A DNA stretch of 32,089 bases from Oscillospiraceae bacterium (lineage in GTDB: Bacteria > Bacillota > Clostridia > UBA1381 > UBA9506). The number at the start of each line of letters is the position of its first letter. Position 1 is the first letter of the stretch. The notes beneath the pieces are model-generated. The model saw only the letters and a program-made list of their open reading frames with translations. It searched no databases and had not been told where the DNA came from. The translations under genes and the position numbers were made by a program. The stretch is taken from assembly GCA_015068865.1 (NCBI GenBank), contig SVJT01000005.1:1-32089 (forward strand), written 5' to 3'. This document shows positions 16,197 through 24,584 of the stretch, piece after piece.

Positions 16197-16213
16197 ATTT
16201 TTCAAAGCCTTTC

Positions 16214-16264
16214 TGCCCACAAAGGATATACTTTTTTTGAAAACCCCAACCTTATCTGTGGGCA
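16214..16264. repeat. Inverted repeat between murA and the oxidoreductase gene
   Basis: TGCCCACA(AAGG) at 16214-16225 pairs with CCTT(ATC)TGTGGGCA at 16250-16264. In the minus-strand mRNA this forms a stem with an internal loop just before the oxidoreductase ribosome binding site (about 16208-16212). It may tune translation or mark an RNA processing point. Confidence 0.5.
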
Positions 16265-16289
16265 AATAAGGAGACGGGCATTTAAATTT

Positions 16290-17546
16290 TTAATATGTAA
16301 CGCGCCGGATATCAGCACCTAGCGCTTTAAATTTTTCTTCAAATTTTTCATAGCCACGGTCGATATGCTTAAGCTCCGTTATTTCTGTCACTCCCTGAGC
16401 CATCAAACCGGCAATAACCATTCCCGCACCGCCGCGCAAATCTGTTGCTGCCACCTGTGTACCTGTTAAAGATGCCACACCGTTAATCACGGCTTTTTTT
16501 CCATCCACTTTCACATCAGCGCCCATTTTAAGCAGCTCTGTAACATATTGAAAACGGTTATCCCAAACCCCTTCAATCACATTGCTGGTGCCTTTAGCGA
16601 CTGACAAAAGTGCCACAATCTGCGGCTGCATATCTGTGGGAAACCCGGGATAAGGTAAGGTTTTAATGTTGATTGCTTCAATTTCTTCCGCACCCTCAAC
16701 ACGAATACTGTCATCATATTCCGTTACCTTAGCGCCTGTTTCTATCAGCTTAGCCGTTACCGATTCCATATGCTTAGGAATAATATTTTTCACTAAAACA
16801 TTGCCGCCGGTAGCAGCTGCCGCTACCATAAAGGTTCCGGCTTCAATCTGATCCGGAATAATGGAATACGTTCCGCCCCGTAAGCTTTTCACGCCTTTAA
16901 TTTTAATAATATCCGTACCGGCGCCCTTTACATTGGCACCCATGGCATTCAAGAAGTTTGCAAGGTCAACAATATGCGGCTCTTTAGCAACATTTTCTAT
17001 TTCGGTCACACCGTCAGCCAGCACCGCTGCCAACATAATATTTATGGTTGCACCTACGCTGACCGTATCTAAATACACGCTGGTTCCCCGGAGATTTTCT
17101 GCAGTTGCAAAAATCACATCCCCGTTTTGCTGAACCGTAGCCCCCAAAGCTTCAAAGCCTTTGATGTGCTGGTCAATGGGACGGGACCCGAAGTTACAAC
17201 CGCCGGGCATGGTAACGTTTGCCTCACCGAAACGGCCTAGCAAAACACCCAAAAGATAGTATGATGCACGCATTTTACGCATCATTTCATCCGGCTTATC
17301 CTGCTTCGTAACATTGCGGCAGTCAATCCGCAAGGTATATGTATCTATGTATTCAACACTGGCGCCCATATTTTTTAAAATGGCAACAATTACCTTAACA
17401 TCTTCAATATTCGGTACGTTTTCAATGGTGCAGACCCCATCTACCAAAATAGCAGCAGGGATGATTGCAACAGCAGCATTTTTTGCGCCGCTGACAGTTA
17501 CTTCGCCGTAAAGCTTTTTACCGCCTTTTACCACCATCTTCTCCAA
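16290..17546 (-). CDS. murA: UDP-N-acetylglucosamine 1-carboxyvinyltransferase
   Basis: First committed enzyme of peptidoglycan synthesis; it transfers enolpyruvate from PEP to UDP-GlcNAc. The 418-residue length is normal. The Lys of the N-terminal SGAKNAAV binds substrate. The loop [21 protein letters not shown] has the fosfomycin-reactive Cys at residue ~117. Later motifs are [10 protein letters not shown] and [11 protein letters not shown]. The C-terminal [17 protein letters not shown] is typical. It heads the long minus-strand gene series and is divergent from lysS. Low-GC Gram-positives often have two MurA copies; this could be either. Confidence 0.98.
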   Translation of the reverse strand: MEKMVVKGGKKLYGEVTVSGAKNAAVAIIPAAILVDGVCTIENVPNIEDVKVIVAILKNMGASVEYIDTYTLRIDCRNVTKQDKPDEMMRKMRASYYLLGVLLGRFGEANVTMPGGCNFGSRPIDQHIKGFEALGATVQQNGDVIFATAENLRGTSVYLDTVSVGATINIMLAAVLADGVTEIENVAKEPHIVDLANFLNAMGANVKGAGTDIIKIKGVKSLRGGTYSIIPDQIEAGTFMVAAAATGGNVLVKNIIPKHMESVTAKLIETGAKVTEYDDSIRVEGAEEIEAINIKTLPYPGFPTDMQPQIVALLSVAKGTSNVIEGVWDNRFQYVTELLKMGADVKVDGKKAVINGVASLTGTQVAATDLRGGAGMVIAGLMAQGVTEITELKHIDRGYEKFEEKFKALGADIRRVTY

Positions 17547-17678
17547 ATTCTACAACCCCTTAGCAATTCAAATCAAAAGATGCACATAATCATTATACCA
17601 TTTTATACGAAAAAATCAATAGTTTTTGTGTTCTTTCAAGATATTTTGTACTTATTTTGTAGATTTTTAAAAAAATGT

Positions 17679-17707
17679 TTTACAAAAATGACAATTTATA
17701 GTATAAT
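17679..17707 (+). promoter_or_regulatory. lysS promoter
   Basis: TTTACA (17679-17684), a 17-base spacer and TATAAT (17702-17707), about 55 bases before the lysS start. The intergenic region also serves the divergent murA. Confidence 0.8.
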
Positions 17708-17762
17708 AAAAAAATATGATATGTTAAACATAAAAAAACAGATATATTTCGGGAGGTTCTTT

Positions 17763-19247
17763 ATGCAGCAGCAACAAGCACGCGAAACAGATTTGAATGA
17801 AATTTTACAGGTCCGCAGAGACAAATTGAAGGAACTGCAGGAGGCAGGTTGTGATCCTTTCGTTCAGGTGAAATTTGACAGAACACACTCCTCTGCCGAA
17901 ATCAAAGGCAATTACGAGGCAGTTGAAGGCAAAAAGGTTACCGTTGCCGGTCGTTTAATGTCTAAACGCGGTATGGGTAAGGTTATGTTCTGTGACCTGC
18001 AAGATATCGACGGCAGAATCCAGCTCTTTGTCAAAAAAGATATGTTGGACGAAGAATACACCGCATTTAAAAAATTAGATATTGGTGATATCTTAGGCGC
18101 AACCGGTGAAGTGTTCACTACACAGACCGGCGAAATTTCCATCAAGGTAGAAAGCTACACACTTCTTTCCAAGTCCCTGCAGCCTCTGCCGGAAAAATTC
18201 CACGGTTTAACCGATACCGATATCCGTTACCGTCAACGGTATGTGGATTTGATTATGAACACCGAAGTAAAGGACACCTTTATCAAACGTTCTAAAATTA
18301 TCGCCAGCATCCGTAATTACTTGAACAATCAGGGCTTTTTAGAGGTTGAAACACCCATGCTGGTGGCTAACGCCGGTGGTGCCGCTGCCCGTCCTTTCGA
18401 GACCCACTTCAATGCTTTAAGCGAAGACTTTAAGCTGCGTATTTCTCTGGAGCTTTATTTGAAGCGCTTAATCGTTGGCGGTCTGGAAAGAGTGTATGAA
18501 ATCGGTCGTGTATTCCGTAACGAAGGCTTAGATACCCGTCACAACCCTGAATTTACCCTGATGGAACTGTATCAGGCATATACAGATTATCACGGTATGA
18601 TGGATTTAACCGAAAATCTCTACCGTCACGTAGCGCAGGAAGTACTGGGCACAACCAAAATTGTTTACAATGGTGTGGAAATGGATTTAGGTCAGCCTTT
18701 CCAGAGAATTACCATGGTGGAAGCTGTTAAGAAATATGCCGGTGTTGACTTTGACCAGATTCACACATTAGAAGAAGCACGCACTGTCGCCAAAGAACAT
18801 CACGTTGAATTTGAAGACCGTCACAAGAAGGGTGATATTTTAAGCCTGTTCTTTGAAGAATATGCTGAAGAGCACTTAATTCAGCCTACCTTTGTTATGG
18901 ACCACCCCATTGAGATTTCTCCGCTGACCAAGAAAAAGCCGGAAAATCCCGAATATGTTGAACGCTTTGAGTTCTTCATGAACGGTTGGGAAATGGCCAA
19001 TGCTTACTCTGAGCTCAATGACCCCATTGATCAGAGAGAACGTTTCAAAGCTCAGGAAGAACTGTTGGCGCAGGGTGATGAAGAAGCAAACACCACCGAT
19101 GAAGACTTTATGAATGCACTGGAAATCGGTATGCCCCCCACAGGCGGTATCGGCTTCGGTATCGACCGTATGTGTATGCTCCTCACTGACTCCGCCGCTA
19201 TCCGTGATGTGCTGCTGTTCCCCACAATGAAGCCGTTGGATAAATAA
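17763..19247 (+). CDS. lysS: Lysyl-tRNA synthetase, class II
   Basis: Charges tRNA-Lys with lysine. The 494-residue protein has an N-terminal OB-fold anticodon-binding domain (~50-170; [20 protein letters not shown]) and a class II catalytic core. Motif 2 is [16 protein letters not shown] and motif 3 is [13 protein letters not shown]. The start at 17763 has GGGAGG six bases upstream; a frame from 17580 includes the promoter and is not real. The last ten codons lie inside the left attachment site of an integrative element. As a result the C-terminus now ends MKPLDK, while the displaced native end at 26925-26954 would encode MKTLDK. Confidence 0.98.
   Translation: MQQQQARETDLNEILQVRRDKLKELQEAGCDPFVQVKFDRTHSSAEIKGNYEAVEGKKVTVAGRLMSKRGMGKVMFCDLQDIDGRIQLFVKKDMLDEEYTAFKKLDIGDILGATGEVFTTQTGEISIKVESYTLLSKSLQPLPEKFHGLTDTDIRYRQRYVDLIMNTEVKDTFIKRSKIIASIRNYLNNQGFLEVETPMLVANAGGAAARPFETHFNALSEDFKLRISLELYLKRLIVGGLERVYEIGRVFRNEGLDTRHNPEFTLMELYQAYTDYHGMMDLTENLYRHVAQEVLGTTKIVYNGVEMDLGQPFQRITMVEAVKKYAGVDFDQIHTLEEARTVAKEHHVEFEDRHKKGDILSLFFEEYAEEHLIQPTFVMDHPIEISPLTKKKPENPEYVERFEFFMNGWEMANAYSELNDPIDQRERFKAQEELLAQGDEEANTTDEDFMNALEIGMPPTGGIGFGIDRMCMLLTDSAAIRDVLLFPTMKPLDK
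19218..19247 (+). repeat. Left attachment site (attL) in lysS
   Basis: TTCCCCACAATGAAG followed by CCGTTGGATAAATAA; it ends with the lysS stop. It matches 26925-26954 except at two positions (CCG versus ACA). The 15-base identical left block is the likely crossover region. Confidence 0.85.
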
Positions 19248-19299
19248 AATGGCTTAAAACAAGCTATTTCAAGCATTTTACAATGTTGATATTTGTTAT

Positions 19300-19319
19300 T
19301 TTACGACAGATTTACGACA
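19300..19319 (+). repeat. Two TTTACGACA repeats near the left end, possible integrase arm sites
   Basis: TTTACGACA at 19300-19308 and 19311-19319, same orientation, starts 11 bases apart. The same motif occurs three times near the right end. Placement just inside both ends fits arm-type integrase or excisionase binding sites. Confidence 0.6.
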
Positions 19320-19348
19320 AATGACGAGCCTTGATATAGTAAACCATT

Positions 19349-19388
19349 AGGACATTATCACTATTATTTGGTGATGGTGTCCTTTTTT
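19349..19388 (+). terminator. Strong terminator just inside the left end
   Basis: A 13-bp stem, AGGACATTATCAC with GTGATGGTGTCCT (two G-T pairs), a 9-base loop and T6. It ends lysS transcription in the integrated state and shields the element from read-through. Confidence 0.9.
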
Positions 19389-19704
19389 GTTTATCCGGAT
19401 AGTTTACATTTGCTTTTATAAATGAAATTCCCATATCCGCTATATCTGATGTTTTCACGTGTCAAGTTGCATTTGGAAATATCGAAGTAAAATATAATAT
19501 TATTCACACCGCCCCTTCTGTATAATATTATCGAACATACAACGATTTTGCGAAAATGCCAAAAATGGCTTAAAATAAGGTTTTGTAGGGTGTTGAACTT
19601 TTTACGGACCGAAATATTAAAAGCCTGAAACCCTTGAAATAACAAGGTTTTGTCGAACTCACTTACGAACTACTATAAATTTTATATGAATTTTTTAAGA
19701 AATA
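19389..19704. other. Gene-free left end of the element with attachment-like repeats
   Basis: No gene is supported here. AAATGGCTTAAAA at 19563-19575 repeats the 13 bases at the lysS stop (19247-19259). TTGAAATAACAAGGTTTTG at 19634-19652 repeats exactly at 26957-26975, just outside the right end. AATAAGGTTTTGT (19574-19586) resembles the second repeat. TATAATATTAT also occurs twice. The stretch looks like layers of captured or rearranged attachment-site flank. Confidence 0.5.
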
Positions 19705-19733
19705 TTGCAAATAATGGATAAACGTGATACAAT
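19705..19733 (+). promoter_or_regulatory. Promoter of the candidate structured RNA / LRR gene
   Basis: TTGCAA (19705-19710), a 17-base spacer and TACAAT (19728-19733). The expected start, about seven bases on, is G19740, exactly the first base of the closing stem of the RNA. Confidence 0.65.
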
Positions 19734-19739
19734 ATAAGA

Positions 19740-19960
19740 GCCAAACAAACTAAATATATATTATTTAGGGATAAAAGTTATTTTTTACAAGGGGTTGCTA
19801 TACCCTTTTATTCTAATACCTCACGTTTTAGAATTGGCAAAAATGCAAATTCCACTTACGTGAGTGTTAAAGGTTTTATCCCATTTATGTAAAGTTTGTT
19901 TGGCGACAATCGGAGTTTGCGTTTTTCAGGTGCGTTGACTTCGGTTGATGCACCTTTTTT
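19740..19960 (+). ncRNA. Candidate structured leader RNA with terminator (riboswitch-like or sRNA)
   Basis: P1 is a perfect 12-bp stem (GCCAAACAAACT 19740-19751 with AGTTTGTTTGGC 19893-19904). P2 is 9 bp (GGGATAAAA 19768-19776 with TTTTATCCC 19874-19882). Inside are two arms. P3 is AAGGG 19789-19793 with CCCTT 19803-19807. P4 is CTCACGT 19820-19826 with ACGTGAG 19858-19864, topped by GAATT/AATTC and GCA/TGC around AAAA. A terminator at 19928-19960 follows, 32 bases before the LRR gene start. I cannot match it to a known RNA class. It could be a ligand- or protein-sensing attenuator or a separate small RNA. Confidence 0.6.
19928..19960 (+). terminator. UUCG-loop terminator just before the LRR gene
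   Basis: A continuous 12-bp stem (19928-19939 with 19944-19955, three G-U pairs) is closed by the very stable C(UUCG)G loop and followed by T6. It lies between the structured RNA and the LRR ribosome binding site, so read-through must be allowed for LRR expression from this promoter. Confidence 0.8.
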
Positions 19961-19991
19961 GGTACAATATTTTGGTTTTGGAGATGATTTA

Positions 19992-22529
19992 ATGTTTAAA
20001 AAAGTAAGGTTCTTATGTATCATTAGCTTGATGATAACTTTGATAGTTATGCCTCAAAACATATCGTATGCGGCGACATCGGGGGAATGTGGCAATAATT
20101 TACGATGGTCAGTTTATAGTAGTGCTGATGGCGGTCATTTGGTGATTACTGGCAGTGGCGCTATGAAGGACTATACATATACAAATACACCTTTCAGTTC
20201 ATTAAACATCACAAAGATTACTATATATAACGGAGCAACATCGATAGGAAAAGGAGCATTTCAAGATTGTGTAAATCTAAAGTCTATAATAATACCTGAT
20301 TCTATTACTTCTATAGGGGAACGTGCTTTTTTTAATTGTACTAGCCTAACAGCGTTGACTATACCTGACGGGGTTATTAGTATTGGCAAATTTGCTTTTT
20401 ATGGTTGTGAAAAATTAGAATCAATGGAACTCGGAGTTAATGTTTCTAATATAGAACCACTTACATTTTATGGTTTAGCGACTATAAATGACATAAGCGT
20501 TAACGATAAAAACTCAAGTTTTTGTGATGTCGATGGTACATTATTTACAAAAGATATGACTAAACTCATTAAATATGGGGGCGGATTATTTGAAAAGGAA
20601 TATACGGTTCCTGATGGAGTAATTACTATAAATAGTGGTGCTTTTTCTTGCGCATTGAACACAAATTCTTGGACAAGTAACTGGTTAGACGAAATCGTTT
20701 TACCCGATTCATTAGTTACAATAGGAGACCGCGCTTTCGAACATTGCAGCAGTTTAGATACATTGCTAATACCTAGTGGTGTGACAAGTATTGGAGCCTA
20801 TGCATTTAGTGGATGCTCTCAATTAAAAAGTATATCAATACCAGTTGTAGTAAAAAATATAAACGATGGTATATTTCAAGGTTGTGCTAGTTTAACAAGT
20901 GTAGTAATCCCTAGCGGCGTAACAAACATAGGAAATTCTGCGTTTAGTGCGTGTCTTGATTTAATAGATGTATCAATCCCCAATAGCGTAACAAGTATCG
21001 GTAATGGGGCTTTTGCAAATTGTAATAATCTTGAAATTGTAAGATACAATGGTACGGAAGATGATTTCGCAAACATTACAATAGATGCATATAATAATCC
21101 ACTAAAAAATGCTGAAAAGTTTTATTTCTTGCATGTAGAAATACTTGATATGTCCGGCAACATAATATGCAAAAGAATACAGGATGCGAATCAAATAATT
21201 AACATTTCAGATGTTATAGATGAAAATTCGGCATATTACTTATATTATGATAATCAAAAAGTCAATAGATATGATATTAATTCCAAAAAAACGTCTACAA
21301 TGGTGTTGTATGCAGAGATATTTAAACCAAAATTAGAAACCATATCTATCTCGGGCAGAGATTCGTCAGAATTAGGCGAAATTATCACAGAAACCGTATT
21401 CTTTGCAACTAACAAAGATGTAAATTATATACTCTGTAACATCAAATATCCTGATAGTTTGGAATTAAAAGAAATAATACCTGTTGATTTTATGTATGCA
21501 GAAGAAGAAAGTCGGAAAACAGAAAATGGATTTACCACTTTATCTGTTTATTGCCAATATGCAAATAGCGGTAACGTTGATAAGAATAAAACCATTATTC
21601 CTTTTGAACTGAAATTCGAAATTGACAAATATTCAAATGTTGGAGATGCTTCAATAGAAATTCTAAATACCACTGAATATGGAGCTTCGTCTACAGCAGG
21701 ATTTGACAGTATTGAAAACACAAACATTAAAATTCTACCAAAACTTGCAGAAAGTATTACAATATCAGGTAAGACTGATATTTCTGATGCCACAACATAT
21801 ACAGCAACAATTATTCCTGATTATACAACAAACAAAAATATTGAGTGGTCGGTAAGCGACGCTACCATTGCTACTATTACACAAGAGGGAGGATTAAAGC
21901 CTGTTATGAATGGTCAAGTTGTCATCTATGCTAAGACACTTGATGGTAGTAATCTTGTTGCAGAAAAACTTGTTAATATCTCAGCTAAAGCCAAACTCAA
22001 TACTTTGTCAACAAGTATCGGTGATTGGGAATGTGCATTTTATGAAGATCAAAGGGAATATACAATATATGTTCCGGAAGATGCTACACAAATTGGGGTT
22101 ACTGCTACCTATGATGGTGAAGGCGTAATGAGGATAGGTGGAAGCTTAACAAGGAGCGGTGTTACAAGAAATATTGAATTAACAAATGATATTACTCCAA
22201 TCTTAATAGAAAGAACTGGTGTTGGAGATAATTATATTGATTCAGAATATACGATTACTGTTATAAAAACCAAACCATTTACAAAGGTGACGGTATCAGA
22301 GGATGGTAAGTTATTTAATGTTCGTGCATATCTTGTGGACAATTACAGTAAAATAATACTAGCATTATATAAAGATAAAAGATTTATAACTTTATATGAT
22401 GACCTTGCAAATCAAGGTGTAACTATACCATTTACTGTTACGGAAGATTATGATACGGCAAAAGTTATGGTTTGGGAGAATTGGGACACTTTAAGACCTT
22501 TATGTGAAGTGGAAGAAATAAATAGATAA
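19992..22529 (+). CDS. Secreted BspA-like leucine-rich-repeat protein
   Basis: An 845-residue exported protein and the main cargo of the element. A signal peptide (1-~27, ending SYA) is followed by BspA/LRR_5 repeats at ~70-365 of the type IPDSITSIGERAFFNCTSL. A cohesin-like beta region follows (~400-560), then a Big2/Ig-like stretch (~565-640: TYTATIIPDYTTNKNIEWSV) and a cadherin-like beta-sandwich domain (~640-735: SIGDWECAFYEDQREYTIYV). A final ~80-residue domain is unassigned. No LPxTG or S-layer anchor is seen. BspA-type proteins bind host matrix or mediate adhesion in some bacteria; the target here is unknown. The ATG at 19992 follows GGAG by eight bases and starts the signal peptide; the upstream frame to 19896 overlaps the terminator. 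Codon use is AT-rich compared with lysS. Confidence 0.9.
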   Translation: MFKKVRFLCIISLMITLIVMPQNISYAATSGECGNNLRWSVYSSADGGHLVITGSGAMKDYTYTNTPFSSLNITKITIYNGATSIGKGAFQDCVNLKSIIIPDSITSIGERAFFNCTSLTALTIPDGVISIGKFAFYGCEKLESMELGVNVSNIEPLTFYGLATINDISVNDKNSSFCDVDGTLFTKDMTKLIKYGGGLFEKEYTVPDGVITINSGAFSCALNTNSWTSNWLDEIVLPDSLVTIGDRAFEHCSSLDTLLIPSGVTSIGAYAFSGCSQLKSISIPVVVKNINDGIFQGCASLTSVVIPSGVTNIGNSAFSACLDLIDVSIPNSVTSIGNGAFANCNNLEIVRYNGTEDDFANITIDAYNNPLKNAEKFYFLHVEILDMSGNIICKRIQDANQIINISDVIDENSAYYLYYDNQKVNRYDINSKKTSTMVLYAEIFKPKLETISISGRDSSELGEIITETVFFATNKDVNYILCNIKYPDSLELKEIIPVDFMYAEEESRKTENGFTTLSVYCQYANSGNVDKNKTIIPFELKFEIDKYSNVGDASIEILNTTEYGASSTAGFDSIENTNIKILPKLAESITISGKTDISDATTYTATIIPDYTTNKNIEWSVSDATIATITQEGGLKPVMNGQVVIYAKTLDGSNLVAEKLVNISAKAKLNTLSTSIGDWECAFYEDQREYTIYVPEDATQIGVTATYDGEGVMRIGGSLTRSGVTRNIELTNDITPILIERTGVGDNYIDSEYTITVIKTKPFTKVTVSEDGKLFNVRAYLVDNYSKIILALYKDKRFITLYDDLANQGVTIPFTVTEDYDTAKVMVWENWDTLRPLCEVEEINR

Positions 22530-22574
22530 ATGAATGAGATTCCTATGTTAACATAACAGTTTTGAAAAAACAGA

Positions 22575-22607
22575 TGTGTCAAAAACGAATGTTTTTGGCA
22601 CATTTTT
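22575..22607 (+). terminator. Terminator of the LRR gene; also a serine-recombinase-site-like dyad
   Basis: TGTGTCAAAAAC (22575-22586) pairs with GTTTTTGGCACA (22591-22602), then T5. The half-site GTGTCAAAAAC resembles the dyad in the recombinase promoter, so it may also be a recombinase binding site. Confidence 0.8.
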
Positions 22608-22653
22608 CTTTATGCTCAAAAATAGCGGAAAATTTAATTAAAAATAATTCAAA

Positions 22654-22689
22654 AAACGTATCAAAAACCATTTACATTTTGACACGTTT
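22654..22689. promoter_or_regulatory. Dyad over the serine recombinase promoter, candidate res/operator site
   Basis: AAACGTATCAAAA (22654-22666) and TTTTGACACGTTT (22677-22689) are inverted with one mismatch around a 10-base centre. The left half TATCAAAAACCA matches the half-site of the Hin recombination site hix. The dyad covers the -35 box (TTTACA, 22671-22676), as in resolvases that repress their own gene. Confidence 0.6.
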
Positions 22690-22699
22690 ATGATATAAT
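22671..22699 (+). promoter_or_regulatory. Promoter of the serine recombinase gene
   Basis: TTTACA (22671-22676), a 17-base spacer and TATAAT (22694-22699), overlapped by the dyad above. Confidence 0.8.
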
Positions 22700-22730
22700 A
22701 TAGTTAATCAAAGAAAAGGGGTTGACTATT

Positions 22731-23294
22731 ATGTTAGTTGGATATGCAAGAGTTTCAACAGACGGACAAAATTTAGACAGGCAGATAGATGCCTTAAAAG
22801 AAGTGGGCGTAGATAACAGGGTTTTGTATCAGGAAAAAATCACAGGCACGAAAAAAGACCGCCCCGAACTACAAAGAATGTTGGAAGAACTAAACGAAGG
22901 TGATACAGTAATCATTACTGACCTTACAAGAATTTCACGTAGTACAAAGGATTTGTTGGATATAATCGAAAAAATTAAAAATAAGGGTGCTACTATACGA
23001 AGTCTGAAAGATACATGGTTAGATACCACAAGCAACAATCCGTATAATGCTTTCCTTTTAACTGTTATGAGCGGTTTAAGTCAGTTGGAACGTGATTTGA
23101 TAAGCCAACGAACAAAAGAAGGTTTGGTAAGTGCAAAAGCACGTGGACGAAATGGCGGTAGACCGTCAAAACAAAACGAAAAAGGCGAAGTTGTAAAGGC
23201 ATTAGCCAATAGCGGTATGAAAATTGTGGATATTGTAAAAGAAACAGGTTTGTCTCGAAGTACAATAAACAGAATTTTAAGAGATAATAAATAA
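22731..23294 (+). CDS. Small serine recombinase (resolvase/invertase family)
   Basis: A 187-residue site-specific recombinase. The catalytic Ser9 is in GYARVSTDGQNLDRQ, the Arg cluster in DLTRISRST (Arg67, Arg70), and YQEKITGTKKDRPELQRML is typical. The linker helix (~100-135) includes GLSQLERDLISQRTKEGL. The C-terminal HTH (~140-187) starts with GRNGGRPSK and has IVDIVKETGLSRSTINRIL. It would act in multimer resolution or DNA inversion; no second inverted site was found, so resolution is more likely. The ATG at 22731 has AAAGGGG nine bases upstream and is preferred to the TTG at 22722. It has its own promoter and terminator, so it is separate from the integrase. Confidence 0.93.
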   Translation: MLVGYARVSTDGQNLDRQIDALKEVGVDNRVLYQEKITGTKKDRPELQRMLEELNEGDTVIITDLTRISRSTKDLLDIIEKIKNKGATIRSLKDTWLDTTSNNPYNAFLLTVMSGLSQLERDLISQRTKEGLVSAKARGRNGGRPSKQNEKGEVVKALANSGMKIVDIVKETGLSRSTINRILRDNK

Positions 23295-23315
23295 CAGTTA
23301 AATATCAAAAAATTT

Positions 23316-23344
23316 GCAAGGTTGAAATATACCTTGCTTTTTTT
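23316..23344 (+). terminator. Terminator of the serine recombinase gene
   Basis: GCAAGGT (23316-23322) pairs with ACCTTGC (23331-23337), followed by T7. Confidence 0.8.
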
Positions 23345-23490
23345 ATGCAAAAATTCAAAAAATCACGTCAAAAGTGTGTTATGTTCAAAAACGCAAATTT
23401 TCATCAAAAAGTTTCAGAAAAAAAGAGAATAATCTTGTGTAGGGTGATTTATGTGCAACCAATGCCTAAAAATTACGGGAGGAATATTTA

Positions 23491-24408
23491 ATGAACAAAG
23501 AAAAAAGAATGGCATATTGCACGAACAATACACAAGTAGGTTTCCATACAGGGAACGGAACAACGGATAATATGATTGATTTTGAAGTTGCTGACAATAT
23601 CAACATCATAAATTCATGCAATGTGCGAAAAGTAAGAAATCGTGATTGGTACAAAACATATATACGTGTAAATCCAAATAAGAACAACGGCGGTTACATT
23701 TTAGAAAAGTATTCAGATTTCAAAAAGGTAATGAAAACTGTCTTTGATGAAATTGGCGTAGACGATTTTGAATGGAAACGTATTGATTTAAGCTTTAATA
23801 CGTTAGATAACGAGTATTACGAGAATTACACAAAACTGAATAGATTGTTGATTGCGTGTTTTGCAAGTGCGACAAACGACTACAATACATACGATACGAG
23901 GAACTTTTGGACCGGATGTACAAAAAGTCTTGCCACTAAAAACAATTATCGTGAAGTCGAATTCTATGATAAACAGGACGAAAGTCAAAATCGAAGTCCG
24001 TATTATAGCAGACTTGAATTTAGAAGTTTGCGTATGCGAGCTGATGTTGAAACTGAATTTTTGACAATATGGTTTGACAGGTTGGATAAAGCGGTAAAAG
24101 AATTTGAAAACGTGCAGCACAAATTTAATCAAAACATGGCAGAAATTTATTTGAATGACCTGAAAAAGAAAAAAAGAGAACGTCAATTTTTGGGCATCAA
24201 TAGTTTTCTGATGACAAGAAAAGATTATATCTTTACGAGCAGGCAGATGAAAAATCTACTGATGCTGATTGGCTTAAATGAGAAACAGGCGCAAAACAAA
24301 GCCTATAACTTCAAAAAGTATCATAAAATCGAATACTTTAAAAAAGAAGATTTGGTGGCGATTGTTGCCGACATCAAAACAAAAATTACTGACTATTTTT
24401 CTAAATAA
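23491..24408 (+). CDS. Replication-initiator or MobT-like relaxase candidate
   Basis: A 305-residue protein. Three spaced motifs recall Rep_trans/MobT-type initiators and phage replication proteins: FEWKRIDLSFNT (~90-101), YREVEFYDKQDE (~150-161) and PYYSRLEFRSLRM (~166-178). The order RIDL..., then YDK.E, then RLE.R is what those families show around the active site. No HUH motif is seen, and I could not pick the catalytic Tyr with confidence. A C-terminal ~100 residues (from QNMAEIYLNDLKKKKRERQ) are helical and basic. GGGAGG eight bases before the ATG supports the start. If it nicks DNA, the element could replicate or be mobilised by a helper conjugative element. The assignment is moderate to weak. 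Confidence 0.55.
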   Translation: MNKEKRMAYCTNNTQVGFHTGNGTTDNMIDFEVADNINIINSCNVRKVRNRDWYKTYIRVNPNKNNGGYILEKYSDFKKVMKTVFDEIGVDDFEWKRIDLSFNTLDNEYYENYTKLNRLLIACFASATNDYNTYDTRNFWTGCTKSLATKNNYREVEFYDKQDESQNRSPYYSRLEFRSLRMRADVETEFLTIWFDRLDKAVKEFENVQHKFNQNMAEIYLNDLKKKKRERQFLGINSFLMTRKDYIFTSRQMKNLLMLIGLNEKQAQNKAYNFKKYHKIEYFKKEDLVAIVADIKTKITDYFSK

Positions 24409-24497
24409 TCAGTAATAAATTACCAAAATACAAAATTATAAAATGTCGAATAGGCATTGAAATACAAGGCTTTATAGACGATTTTCTTTAAAGCTAA

Positions 24498-24567
24498 TTA
24501 CCTAATATATATGTAAGCATACATACAGGTAACAGTTGTACATAAATACTCTACAAAAATTTATGTA
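24498..24567 (+). promoter_or_regulatory. Two hairpins in the leader of the phage-type gene
   Basis: The first dyad has TTACCT (24498-24503) against AGGTAA (24527-24532), with TATGTA and TACATA inside. The second has TACATAAAT (24539-24547) against ATTTATGTA (24559-24567), directly before the ribosome binding site AAAGGAG at 24569-24575. Neither has a T-run, so translational or operator control is more likely than termination. Confidence 0.5.
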
Positions 24568-24584
24568 TAAAGGAGAAAAGTGCA

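Noticed and set aside
16666-17511. Several plus-strand frames opposite murA
   Set aside because: They are shadows of the murA coding strand, with no ribosome binding sites and no family pattern.
19391-19645. 84-residue minus-strand frame in the left end of the element
   Set aside because: It covers repeats and AT-rich non-coding DNA, with no ribosome binding site or family pattern.
19934-19970. Second promoter between the UUCG terminator and the LRR gene (TACAAT at about 19963)
   Set aside because: Candidate -35 boxes are 12 or 22 bases away, outside the workable range.
19250-22700. Invertible promoter for the LRR gene controlled by the serine recombinase
   Set aside because: No second inverted copy of the hix-like dyad was found upstream of the LRR gene; only a weak ACGTGTCAA match near 19457.
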